From NCBI RefSeq assembly GCF_017940685.1, contig NZ_JAGAYD010000158.1, positions 1 through 40,340 of the forward strand: a stretch of 40,340 bases of DNA. The letters are read 5' to 3'. The stretch is from Butyrivibrio sp. (lineage in GTDB: Bacteria > Bacillota > Clostridia > Lachnospirales > Lachnospiraceae). The notes beneath the pieces are model-generated. The model saw only the letters and a list, made by a program, of their open reading frames with translations. It searched no databases and was not told the DNA's origin. Positions 1 through 6,770 of this stretch are shown here, piece by piece. Both the position numbers and the translations under genes were made by a program. How positions within the stretch are numbered: the stretch's first letter is position 1; the number at the start of each line of letters is the position of its first letter.

Positions 1-234
1 ATTGTGGTCCACCTTGGAAGACTTCGTGACAGGAGCAGAAAGGTCCTTGAGATATGCGAGCTTGAAAAAGAACTTGATGAAAGAAGCGGAAGGATCAAAG
101 TGAACACGCTGTTCAGGTTCGAGGAGAGTGAGAGTATGAGCAAAGAAAAAGTAATTGGGAAATGGAGGAAAGTTGGTGAACTTAAAGCTACTGAAAAACT
201 TTTGGCAGCAGGTCTTAGACTGCCGTCCGGGTAA
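1..234 (+). CDS. CpaF/TadA-type secretion ATPase, C-terminal fragment
   Basis: Only the last 77 codons lie in the window; the gene is open at the left edge. The peptide (VVHLGRLRDRSRKVLEICEL, later a lone KWRKVGELKATEKLLAAGL stretch) has the look of the C-terminal end of CpaF/TadA ATPases, which drive Tad (Flp) pilus assembly at the inner face of the membrane. The assignment is supported by what follows: TadB- and TadC-like membrane proteins and a Flp-like pilin, the standard Tad order. The next gene begins inside its 3' end, so the two are translationally coupled. The Walker motifs would lie upstream of the window. Confidence 0.72.
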   Translation: MVVHLGRLRDRSRKVLEICELEKELDERSGRIKVNTLFRFEESESMSKEKVIGKWRKVGELKATEKLLAAGLRLPSG

Positions 235-940
235 AAGTGATATCCCGCTATTTCTGCAGGGGATATTTATTGCCTTTATGTTTGGCGAGCTGTTTTACGA
301 TTCGCTTCTTGCGGTACTTCTTCTTTCGCCAGTGTGTCTTTTCTGGTTTGTCTATCAAAAGAAGCGGCAGAATGAAAGAAACAGGCGACTGGTGGGCATA
401 CAGTTCAGGGACGCAATAAGCTCTGTTCTTACCTGCTTAAAGGCGGGGTATTCCGCGGAGAACGCATTTATTGAGGCTTGCCACGATATGGAGATGCTTT
501 ATGGGAAAAAGAGCCTTATCTACAGCGCACTTACAAAGCTAAAGAAGGGGCTAAAGAACAATGTTCCAATAGAAAAGCTCATCTACAAAATGGGAAAGGA
601 TACAGGTAATCCTGACATCTTAGACTTTGCGGAAGTGTTTGCCGTGGCAAAGAAAAGCGGAGGCAACTTAACCCAGATAATAGGCCGCACCATTTCTGTG
701 ATCTCTGAAAAGATGGATGTGGAAAAAGAGATCGACGTGCTGATAAGCGCAAAAAGGATGGAAGCCAGGATAATGAATCTGGTGCCATTTTTCATAATCT
801 TTTATATAAGTCTCACCAGTTCCGGTTTTTTTGATCCCCTATATCACAATCTGTTTGGAATCATCTTCATGACCGTATGTGCAGGTCTGTACATCACAGC
901 GTATCTTATGTCAGAAAGGATAGTGAACATTAATGTCTAA
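176..940 (+). CDS. tadB: TadB-like type II secretion F-domain protein
   Basis: Inner-membrane platform protein of the Tad pilus machine. I place the start at GTG 176 because GGAGG at 164-168 sits 7 nt upstream; an in-frame TTG at 155 would lack a ribosome site. Of 254 residues, about 24-60 form a hydrophobic hairpin, 70-195 are a soluble T2SSF-type helical domain (RDAISSVLTCLKAGYSAENA, later KKSGGNLTQII, a family signature), and two further membrane segments lie near the C-terminus. It starts within the ATPase gene and its stop overlaps the tadC start, so the three form one operon. Confidence 0.82.
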   Translation: MNLKLLKNFWQQVLDCRPGKSDIPLFLQGIFIAFMFGELFYDSLLAVLLLSPVCLFWFVYQKKRQNERNRRLVGIQFRDAISSVLTCLKAGYSAENAFIEACHDMEMLYGKKSLIYSALTKLKKGLKNNVPIEKLIYKMGKDTGNPDILDFAEVFAVAKKSGGNLTQIIGRTISVISEKMDVEKEIDVLISAKRMEARIMNLVPFFIIFYISLTSSGFFDPLYHNLFGIIFMTVCAGLYITAYLMSERIVNINV

Positions 941-2399
941 ACTTTTCTTTTTGTATCTGATAATCCCGATCCTTATGCTGGTTTTGTTCTTATTATCAAA
1001 GGACCTGGACCTTCCTGAAAGAGTGGAGGATACAGGCATAAGCCGCGTATTTCTTAAGATTTCTCTTTATATTTTCCAAAAATTGAAGGAAAGACCATTT
1101 TCTTTTTCCAGAGAAAAGATACGAACTTACCTTGGGACGCTGGAGCACAGAAAGGACCTTGAGAGCCTTGAGACTGAGTACTTTATCAGAAAAATAAGTA
1201 TCGTTCTTTTGATGGCTACTGCAGGAAGTTTTTTGTCACTGATGCTGTGCATAAGTTCAGGCACTGAGGGAAAGATTACTGAAAAAGGAAGCCTTGAAAG
1301 AAGTGACTTTGGAGGAAAAGAGTATGGCGTTGACCTGGTGGCCAGCGACGAAGCCGGAAATGAGCTTGGGCAATATCATCTTTCTGTGGAAACAAGAGTT
1401 TTTACTGACGAAGAGGCAGGGAAGTTGTTTGAGCTTGCATCCAGGGAGCTTGAAGCGGTGGTCCTTAATGGCAATGAGAGTTTTGACAGGGTCACAACAG
1501 ATCTTTATCTTCCAGAGACCATAGAGGGATTTCCCTTTGACATAAGGTGGAAGCTTGATAACTACGAGGTTATGCATTTTGATGGACGGCTCATTGAGGA
1601 GAAGATCCCTGAAGAAGGTGTGGTGGTTGAGCTTGTGGCTAATTACAGCTACAAAGATCTTCGCTATCAGCAGGTGTTTTATGCAAATATCCTGCCAAAG
1701 GTCTTAAATCCAGCAGAAAGGGCCTATGTAGAAATAGAAAAGATGCTCCGAAGTGCGGATGAAGAATCAGCTGAGGATGGGGAGATACTCCTTCCGGAGA
1801 ACTACGAAGATCATCAGATCATATGGAGTCAGAAGTTAAAGGATAACAGTTTACTTTTACTCCTTCTTACTCTTATTGGAGGCGCCGCTTCCTACGTCCT
1901 AAAGGACAAGGAACTTAAAAAGACCATGGAAGAGAGGCAGCAGGAGTTGTTGTCAGATTATCCCCAGTTTGTATCAAAGCTTGTTTTGTACATGGGAGCA
2001 GGTATGACAGTAAGGAACGTGTTTGAGAAGCTTTCTTTTTCCTATGTGAAAAAGCGGGAAAGCGGCGCAGAAAAGAGATACCTTTACGAGGAGATACTAA
2101 GGGTAAGCAGAGAACTTAAGACCGGAGCATCAGAGAGCGAAGCCTATGAAAGATTTGGTGCAAGGTGTGCTACGAAGCAGTACACCAGATTATCTACTCT
2201 TTTATCCCAGAACATAAGGAAGGGCAATGGCGAGCTCCTTCTTCTTCTATCAGAAGAATCGAAAAAGGCCTTTGAAGAGAGAATGGATAAGGTCAAGAAA
2301 ACCGGTGAGGAAGCAGGCACAAAGCTTTTATTACCAATGATAATCATGCTGGTAATTGTCATGGCAATGATAATGATCCCGGCATACATGGCATTTTAA
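933..2399 (+). CDS. tadC: TadC-like F-domain protein with a large inserted extracytoplasmic domain
   Basis: Second platform protein of the Tad machine; ATG 933 overlaps the stop of tadB. At 488 residues it is much longer than usual TadC proteins (about 300). An N-terminal membrane segment (residues 5-22) and a second at about 92-110 are followed by a roughly 190-residue polar insert (about 111-300), then membrane segment about 307-325, the T2SSF-type domain (about 335-465, with LVLYMGAGMTVRNVFEKLSF) and a last membrane segment. The insert contains LYLPETIEGFPFDIRWKL followed by a DG(R)L stretch, which resembles atypical bacterial Ig-like folds; by topology it should face outside. The role of the insert is inferred only. 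Confidence 0.78.
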   Translation: MSKLFFLYLIIPILMLVLFLLSKDLDLPERVEDTGISRVFLKISLYIFQKLKERPFSFSREKIRTYLGTLEHRKDLESLETEYFIRKISIVLLMATAGSFLSLMLCISSGTEGKITEKGSLERSDFGGKEYGVDLVASDEAGNELGQYHLSVETRVFTDEEAGKLFELASRELEAVVLNGNESFDRVTTDLYLPETIEGFPFDIRWKLDNYEVMHFDGRLIEEKIPEEGVVVELVANYSYKDLRYQQVFYANILPKVLNPAERAYVEIEKMLRSADEESAEDGEILLPENYEDHQIIWSQKLKDNSLLLLLLTLIGGAASYVLKDKELKKTMEERQQELLSDYPQFVSKLVLYMGAGMTVRNVFEKLSFSYVKKRESGAEKRYLYEEILRVSRELKTGASESEAYERFGARCATKQYTRLSTLLSQNIRKGNGELLLLLSEESKKAFEERMDKVKKTGEEAGTKLLLPMIIMLVIVMAMIMIPAYMAF

Positions 2400-2419
2400 A
2401 ACAATGGAGGAAAAGAAAA

Positions 2420-2581
2420 ATGAATAAATTAAAGAATATTGGAAAAAAGATCGCAAATGGAGCATTAAAGTTTTGGAAGGATGAGTCTGGAATGGGCACA
2501 GTTGAGGTAATCCTTATCATCGTGGGAATCTGTATAGCCGATAAAAGCCGCATTTTATGTGGAAATTTTAGATGTATATGA
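2420..2581 (+). pseudogene. Flp-type pilin, truncated after the first part of its hydrophobic helix
   Basis: Starts 20 nt after tadC with GGAGG at 2406-2410. The peptide reads MNKLKNIGKKIANGALKFW, then DESGMGTVEVILIIVG: a basic leader, a Gly-Met-Gly-Thr-Val-Glu processing region and the start of the helix, as in Flp1-like pilins. From about codon 37 the helix stops abruptly and is replaced by a polar, cysteine-bearing tail (ICIADKSRILCGNFRCI), ending at 53 residues. The DNA from about 2530 on shows no pilin-like coding, so the gene appears cut by an insertion or deletion. It may be non-functional. Confidence 0.66.
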
Positions 2582-2632
2582 GAAAAGTATTATGTAATGA
2601 TAGGTCTAGTTTTTTTAGAAAAGGTAAAAATA

Positions 2633-2956
2633 ATGTTTACAGAATTTGATGAGTTCCTTTTGACATGCGGATATTTTAAGATAAGAAATTGGAATATAGA
2701 TAGTGCCGAGGTGATAAGTATAGATTCAGGGCACTATTGGATTATAAAGAAATTTGATAAGGAAGGGTACCCGGGGCTGGTATTGTATCATAGCCATGAT
2801 GGAAGATTATATCATGTACATTTCTGCTATAAGGATCAGGATATAGCTCCAGCGGTATCAGAGATTATGAGTCACGATAGGTATCAGAAGAAGAAATTGA
2901 AGCTTAGGAACAGAATTACAAAGGTATCGAATAGAGAGCTCATGATGGCCCTTTAA
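2633..2956 (+). CDS. hypothetical protein, 107 aa
   Basis: Not recognised. ATG 2633 is preferred over in-frame ATG 2597, which lacks any ribosome site; a weak AAGG lies 8-12 nt upstream of 2633. The product is a soluble, aromatic-rich protein (FTEFDEFLLTCGYFKIRNW, then DSGHYWIIKKF) with a basic C-terminal third (RYQKKKLKLRNRITK). It has a His-rich stretch (YHSHDGRLYHVHF), no membrane segment and no obvious domain. It lies directly downstream of the broken pilin gene, in what looks like inserted DNA. Confidence 0.5.
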   Translation: MFTEFDEFLLTCGYFKIRNWNIDSAEVISIDSGHYWIIKKFDKEGYPGLVLYHSHDGRLYHVHFCYKDQDIAPAVSEIMSHDRYQKKKLKLRNRITKVSNRELMMAL

Positions 2957-3028
2957 TAGGCGAGGTTTAATGGACAGGTAAGATGCAATAATACAATTAA
3001 GGCGGCATAGGTGATAGGAGAGACGCTT

Positions 3029-3250
3029 ATGTGCAAATATTGTGATAATCATGAGGATTACTATGAAGGAAGTTTATTGACAGCTAAGATTGAGCTTGGA
3101 TTTGGTGGGGATGAATATATATGGGTTTTGATTGACCCGGATACAAAGAAACTTGGAATTGTAGTGCTTAACCCAAGGACTTCGGAACAACGAGAGTCTT
3201 TTATCAAAGTCAACTATTGTCCAATTTGTGGAAGAAGAATAAAGAAGTAG
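3029..3250 (+). CDS. small two-CxxC (zinc-ribbon-like) protein, 73 aa
   Basis: Start chosen at ATG 3029 because AGGAGAG lies 6-10 nt upstream. The protein begins MCKYCDNHEDYYEGSLLTAK and ends NYCPICGRRIKK, so two CxxC knuckles sit at the two ends and could bind one zinc ion. The middle is a beta-rich stretch (GFGGDEYIWVLIDPDTKKLG). Small proteins of this plan are common on Firmicutes mobile elements; no function is known to me. It is followed by a terminator at 3300-3333. Confidence 0.62.
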   Translation: MCKYCDNHEDYYEGSLLTAKIELGFGGDEYIWVLIDPDTKKLGIVVLNPRTSEQRESFIKVNYCPICGRRIKK

Positions 3251-3299
3251 CTGATTAACATTGATTACAGCCTATGCTGTCGTGGGAAGAGATATGTGT

Positions 3300-3333
3300 G
3301 AGCCAAGGCAAATTGCCCTGGCTCATTTTTTTT
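3300..3333 (+). terminator. Rho-independent terminator after the zinc-ribbon gene
   Basis: Hairpin GAGCCAAGGC (3300-3309) / GCCCTGGCTC (3315-3324) with a five-base loop and one A-C mismatch, followed by A and eight T. Confidence 0.85.
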
Positions 3334-3355
3334 AGGGGGTTCTTAAAAAAATGTG

Positions 3356-3396
3356 TTGACTCCTACGTTACGTAATAGTTTATGGTATAGTTACAC
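3356..3396 (+). promoter_or_regulatory. MerR-type promoter and operator
   Basis: A -35 box TTGACT (3356-3361) is separated by 19 nt, not 17, from a -10 box TATGGT (3381-3386). The long spacer holds the palindromic core TTACGTAA inside CTACGTTACGTAATAG. A 19-bp spacer with a dyad between the boxes is the hallmark of promoters untwisted by MerR-family activators, and the next gene is a MerR regulator, so autoregulation is expected. Confidence 0.78.
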
Positions 3397-3414
3397 GTGA
3401 AGGAGATGAGAGCC

Positions 3415-4143
3415 ATGATGACAGTAAATGAAGTAAGTAAGCTGACAGGAGTGAGTATACGCACCTTGCAGTATTATGACAAAATTGGACTTTTTAAGCC
3501 GGCAGAGTATACGGAGTCCGGGTACAGACTGTATGACGATGCAGCTCTGGAAAAATTGCAACAGATTTTACTGTTTCGGGAGCTTGAGTTTCCGCTAAAA
3601 GATATAAAGGATATTATAACCAGATCTGATTTTGACAAAAGTAAAGCACTGGATCAGCAGATAGGGCTTTTGGAACTAAAGAAAGAGCATATCGAAAATC
3701 TGATCGAGATGTGCAAAGGATTAAAACTGAGAGGAGTGAGACATTTGGATTTTACAGCATTTGATTCTAGCAAGCTCGATGAGTATGCTAAAAGAGCAAA
3801 AGAGCAGTGGGGCAAGACCCCTGAGTATAAGGAATTTGAAGAAAAGAATAAGAACAGATCAAAGAGCGATGAAGAGCATATGATGGCTGATTTCATGAAG
3901 ATCTTTGAGGAGTTTGGTGGCTTGAAGGATAAGGCTCCTGCCACGGTTGAGGTACAGGATCAGGTAAAGAAACTTCAGAGCTTTATAACTGAGCATTTTT
4001 ATAAGTGTTCAAACGAGATCCTTTCAAGCCTTGGAAAGATGTATGCCGGAGGCGGTGAGTTTACGGATAACATCAATAAGATGGGGGGAGAAGGAACTGC
4101 AGAGTTTGTTTTTGAAGCTATAAAGGTATATTGCGGAAAATAA
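3415..4143 (+). CDS. MerR-family regulator with TipAS-like ligand domain
   Basis: Transcription activator that bends its operator and is probably induced by bound drugs or peptides. ATG 3415 (242 aa) is 9 nt from GGAG at 3402-3405; the upstream GTG at 3397 overlaps that ribosome site. Residues 1-70 form the winged-helix domain (MTVNEVSKLTGVSIRTLQYY, then KIGLFKPA and ESGYRLY), about 75-110 a coiled-coil dimer helix, and about 120-240 an all-helical domain with EFEEKNKNRSK and GGLKDKAPA like TipAS antibiotic-recognition domains. It stands alone between its own MerR-type promoter and a terminator. No efflux gene is adjacent; the membrane protein downstream has separate leader structures. Confidence 0.87.
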   Translation: MMTVNEVSKLTGVSIRTLQYYDKIGLFKPAEYTESGYRLYDDAALEKLQQILLFRELEFPLKDIKDIITRSDFDKSKALDQQIGLLELKKEHIENLIEMCKGLKLRGVRHLDFTAFDSSKLDEYAKRAKEQWGKTPEYKEFEEKNKNRSKSDEEHMMADFMKIFEEFGGLKDKAPATVEVQDQVKKLQSFITEHFYKCSNEILSSLGKMYAGGGEFTDNINKMGGEGTAEFVFEAIKVYCGK

Positions 4144-4149
4144 TGTGGC

Positions 4150-4192
4150 TGCGCCAAGAGACTTTGTTCTCCTGGCGCATATCTTTTTTATT
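4150..4192 (+). terminator. terminator after the MerR gene
   Basis: Stem TGCGCCAAGAG (4150-4160) / CTCCTGGCGCA (4169-4179), loop ACTTTGTT, followed by TATCTTTTTTA. The loop and inner stem are nearly identical to the hairpin at 5094-5124. Confidence 0.85.
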
Positions 4193-4395
4193 AGCTATGT
4201 TCAATGGAAAAAATCATTTGAAAATATAGAGAAAATTGTGGTATTTTAAAATCTGAAAATTAAACAGAGAAACATAAACGACACATGTAGTGCATAGCAC
4301 GTAAATCTGATCACGGTACGTATGTTAGAACATATCAAGCCGTTTTAGATAATGCTATGGCTACATGTTTTTTTATGTCAAAGGGAGGATAACTA
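4193..4395 (+). ncRNA. structured leader / possible attenuator or small RNA
   Basis: No gene lies between the MerR terminator and 4396. The region can fold into a nested structure: ACATGTAG (4283-4290) pairs with CTACATGT (4361-4368), ATAGCA (4294-4299) with TGCTAT (4353-4358), ACGG (4313-4316) with CCGT (4340-4343), and TATGT/ACATA (4321-4325 with 4330-4334) form an inner hairpin. The outer stem runs directly into seven T (4368-4374), so the whole fold could act as a terminator 20 nt before the next gene. It resembles a regulated leader or a free-standing small RNA; I recognise no known riboswitch consensus. Confidence 0.5.
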
Positions 4396-5088
4396 ATGCC
4401 GAGAAATCAATTTCAAAGAATGATCTTCGCCCTACTTACAGTAATTATTACTGTACATGGGTATGTGTTTTACAGCTTATACGTTGTAAACGGGAAACTA
4501 CTTATGGAGATAACAGGGGCAGATAGTGTGCTTGGAGCTATTAAAACTCAGGGTGGCGTGTATATGTTTGGAAGGATGCTTCCTATATGGGCCGTTGTAA
4601 TTGTGGAGTTCTGCTTTGCGTATGCCTTGGAGTGCCTTGTGGGAAGCCCTATGTCCTTTAAGATGGCATGCAGGATGTTTGACCCTAAGAATAATCATCC
4701 AATGATATTTGAAACAGCTATCATTTCATGTACTGTTCTTATCATGTGCCCGGCAATGAGCTTTATTGCTGCATTTTTGTATTATCCATATTATAACGGG
4801 TTTAATGTCTTTACACTTCTTGCAAACTGGGTAGAGCTTGTATGTCATAACTTTCCGTTTGCATTCTTTTCACAAGTATTCTTTATACAGCCCTTTGTCA
4901 GATGGGCATTTGGAAAGCTCTTTGCAAAAGACATAGCTGCCAGAAACAAGAATGCATCTGCGGAGCGTCCTAAAGATGAGACAGAAGCAATCGCGGACAT
5001 CTTTAAGAGAATGGATGAAATTCAGGAAAGACTTGAACACGAAAGAAGACAGAGAAAGAAGCTTGCTGAGAAATTGAATAACCAGTAA
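4396..5088 (+). CDS. DUF2798-like membrane protein with cytoplasmic coiled-coil tail
   Basis: Start ATG 4396 with GGGAGG at 4383-4388. The 230-residue protein opens MPRNQFQRMIFALLTVIITV and has about four membrane segments, in two halves that resemble each other (hydrophobic pair, then a W-containing segment and a P-containing segment), as in tandem DUF2798 proteins. From about residue 185 a charged, coiled-coil tail (IFKRMDEIQERLEHERRQRK) extends into the cytoplasm. Function unknown. It follows the structured leader and ends at its own terminator, so it is a single-gene unit. Confidence 0.66.
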   Translation: MPRNQFQRMIFALLTVIITVHGYVFYSLYVVNGKLLMEITGADSVLGAIKTQGGVYMFGRMLPIWAVVIVEFCFAYALECLVGSPMSFKMACRMFDPKNNHPMIFETAIISCTVLIMCPAMSFIAAFLYYPYYNGFNVFTLLANWVELVCHNFPFAFFSQVFFIQPFVRWAFGKLFAKDIAARNKNASAERPKDETEAIADIFKRMDEIQERLEHERRQRKKLAEKLNNQ

Positions 5089-5093
5089 TGTAA

Positions 5094-5124
5094 ATGAGCC
5101 AAGAGACTTGTTCTCCTGGCTCAT
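5094..5124 (+). terminator. terminator between convergent genes
   Basis: Stem ATGAGCCAAGAG (5094-5105) / CTCCTGGCTCAT (5113-5124), loop ACTTGTT, then AATTTTTAG. It serves the rightward membrane-protein gene and lies against the 3' end of the leftward partition operon (stop at 5130). The T tract is only on the rightward side. Confidence 0.8.
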
Positions 5125-5129
5125 AATTT

Positions 5130-5438
5130 TTAGAAACTATCAAGAAATGAGAGAGCTGCATCAAAGGCGGCTTCCTCTGTTTTTGTATCCTCTTTTGGAG
5201 AGGTATCTGTATTTGGGGAAGATAGCGTAAGCTTTCCGGAAAGTCTTTCTGCTATAAGGTCAGCCAATTTCTCAGCATCATTTGGTGCAGGGTCCTCATT
5301 TATAAGGTGGCGTACCGCTTCAATTACCATGTGGCTTTCGGAACGGTAGCCGTATTTCTTATAGTCTGTAATGGCATCGTATACAGCAAGATCTGAAAGA
5401 GTGTCCTGAAAACGAACGGTCTTCCTTTTGACGTTCAT
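5130..5438 (-). CDS. ParR-like DNA-binding partner of the ParM-like protein
   Basis: 102-residue last gene of the minus-strand operon; its ATG overlaps the stop of the parM-like gene by one base (TAATG). The N-terminal half (VKRKTVRFQDTLSDLAVYD, then YGYRSESHMVIEAVRHLI) fits a ribbon-helix-helix DNA-binding fold; the C-terminal half is acidic and low-complexity and ends in a hydrophobic FDAALSFLDSF patch that could contact filament ends. Gene order and size match ParR adaptors of type II partition systems, which link a centromere to ParM filaments. The assignment leans on context; sequence alone shows only a probable RHH protein. Confidence 0.65.
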   Translation of the reverse strand: MNVKRKTVRFQDTLSDLAVYDAITDYKKYGYRSESHMVIEAVRHLINEDPAPNDAEKLADLIAERLSGKLTLSSPNTDTSPKEDTKTEEAAFDAALSFLDSF

Positions 5439-6343
5439 TACCTGCCTCCCATCTTATGACGGATAAGTTCCTCATATCCTTTGGCATTGATAGATACATC
5501 ATCAAGGATGAGGGCATTTTTCTTATCTGCCTCGGAGAGGAAGTGCTTCATGATGGTTGCCCCGCCTCCGATAAAGATAAACTGGGTAAGGTCAGAGTTA
5601 AAGTTTAAGGCTCTGATCTGATCCATGAGGTTTGTAGCATAGGATGTAAGACCTGTCTTTATGATATCAAGGTAGTCTTTAGGGATATCGCTTGTTCCGT
5701 AGATCATGACTTCCTTGATGGTGGTTTCATCAGCTTCCTGCCCGAGGTTCTGACGAAGAGCTTCGTTGATGTCATTCATGCAGGTGATAGTTCCAAGTGG
5801 AAGTGACTTACATCTTGTCTGATCAGGGATAAATTCTGTCAGAGGCAGAATATCCACTGTCCAGGAGCCGATATCAATGACAAGGGCTGATTTGTGGAAG
5901 TCTTTCATGAAAGAAACAATCCCGGCATATCCTTGAGGGAATACATCAACGGAAAGAAGTGTCACAGAGTACTGCACATCTTCATATTTGAAAATAAGGC
6001 GGCGGTTTTTGGTGTAGTATTCCACAAAGTCTTTTTTCTCTGCACCCATACGGGTAAGGGGAACACCCACACCAAGATGTACGTCTGCAACAGTGGTGCC
6101 GGTCTTTTTAAGTTCCTCAGCGATAGCTGCCATTGTAAGGACTCTCATGTTTTCATCCTCTGTCTTTGATTTCTGTACGGATACTTTGCCGTTTCCGATT
6201 GCATAAAAGCCCTCTGTGGTTTCAATTACCCTTGTAGCAAGGGGCGGTTTTCCGGGGAGTTTCTTTACTCCTGAAGAAAAACAGTTGTGTGATGTCTTGG
6301 TATTTCCGTATCCTACATCTACTCCGATTACATATGCTGCCAT
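5438..6343 (-). CDS. parM: ParM/StbA-family actin-like partition ATPase
   Basis: 301 aa; filament-forming ATPase that pushes sister plasmids apart. Actin-fold signatures are visible: phosphate 1 GVDVGYGNTKT (residues 7-17), phosphate 2 LVIDIGSWTVDI (about 149-160) and the adenosine loop FIFIGGGATIMKHF (about 252-265). The ribosome site AAGGAGG lies 8-9 nt upstream of the ATG. It is co-transcribed with the recombinases upstream and the ParR-like gene downstream. Such genes occur on plasmids and on large integrative elements that pass through a circular stage, so the gene argues for an autonomous or circularising element rather than fixed chromosomal DNA. Confidence 0.86.
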   Translation of the reverse strand: MAAYVIGVDVGYGNTKTSHNCFSSGVKKLPGKPPLATRVIETTEGFYAIGNGKVSVQKSKTEDENMRVLTMAAIAEELKKTGTTVADVHLGVGVPLTRMGAEKKDFVEYYTKNRRLIFKYEDVQYSVTLLSVDVFPQGYAGIVSFMKDFHKSALVIDIGSWTVDILPLTEFIPDQTRCKSLPLGTITCMNDINEALRQNLGQEADETTIKEVMIYGTSDIPKDYLDIIKTGLTSYATNLMDQIRALNFNSDLTQFIFIGGGATIMKHFLSEADKKNALILDDVSINAKGYEELIRHKMGGR

Positions 6344-6365
6344 AGTTTAAAATCCTCCTTGTAAA

Positions 6366-6770
6366 TTAAAGTTTTTCAATAAGTGCAAAATCAACATCGT
6401 TTTGTTTCTCGTCCTGAAGCCTTTTAAGAGCAAAGGCAAGCTGGCTTTTTTCCATGCGCAGGCGGTCAATCTCGTCTTTTTGCATTTTCACAGTTTCTTT
6501 AAGGGCTTCATTTAAGGTCTTGTCCCTGCGGGAGGATAAGATTTTTCCTTCCTGAGACTTAAGGGCTTTCATAAGTTCATCATTTACCTGTTCGTTTTTA
6601 TAGAAAAATGATCTTGAAAGTCCAGTAAGCTTGGTAAGTTCAACGATTGATATGTGTTCGTTTGCTTTTACCATGCGTCTTATAGTGTCAATTGCGAGGA
6701 TCTTCTTTTCCTCTGATAGCTTCTTATTTGCAAGAAGCATGTTGTCGTAGTTGTTCATTATTCCATCCAT
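6366..6770 (-). CDS. TnpC-like (DUF6262-type) HTH/coiled-coil accessory protein
   Basis: 134 residues; start overlaps the end of the third recombinase gene by 13 bases. Residues 25-60 hold an HTH (RMVKANEHISIVELTKLTGL, then SRSFFYKNEQV), followed by a long coiled coil (about 75-125, KMQKDEIDRLRMEKSQLAFA). This is the architecture of TnpC of Tn554-type transposons (about 125 aa), which aids and orients transposition by the two TnpA/TnpB recombinases. Here too it follows directly on large tyrosine recombinases. The exact relation to Tn554 TnpC is inferred from size, HTH and position. Confidence 0.72.
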   Translation of the reverse strand: MDGIMNNYDNMLLANKKLSEEKKILAIDTIRRMVKANEHISIVELTKLTGLSRSFFYKNEQVNDELMKALKSQEGKILSSRRDKTLNEALKETVKMQKDEIDRLRMEKSQLAFALKRLQDEKQNDVDFALIEKL

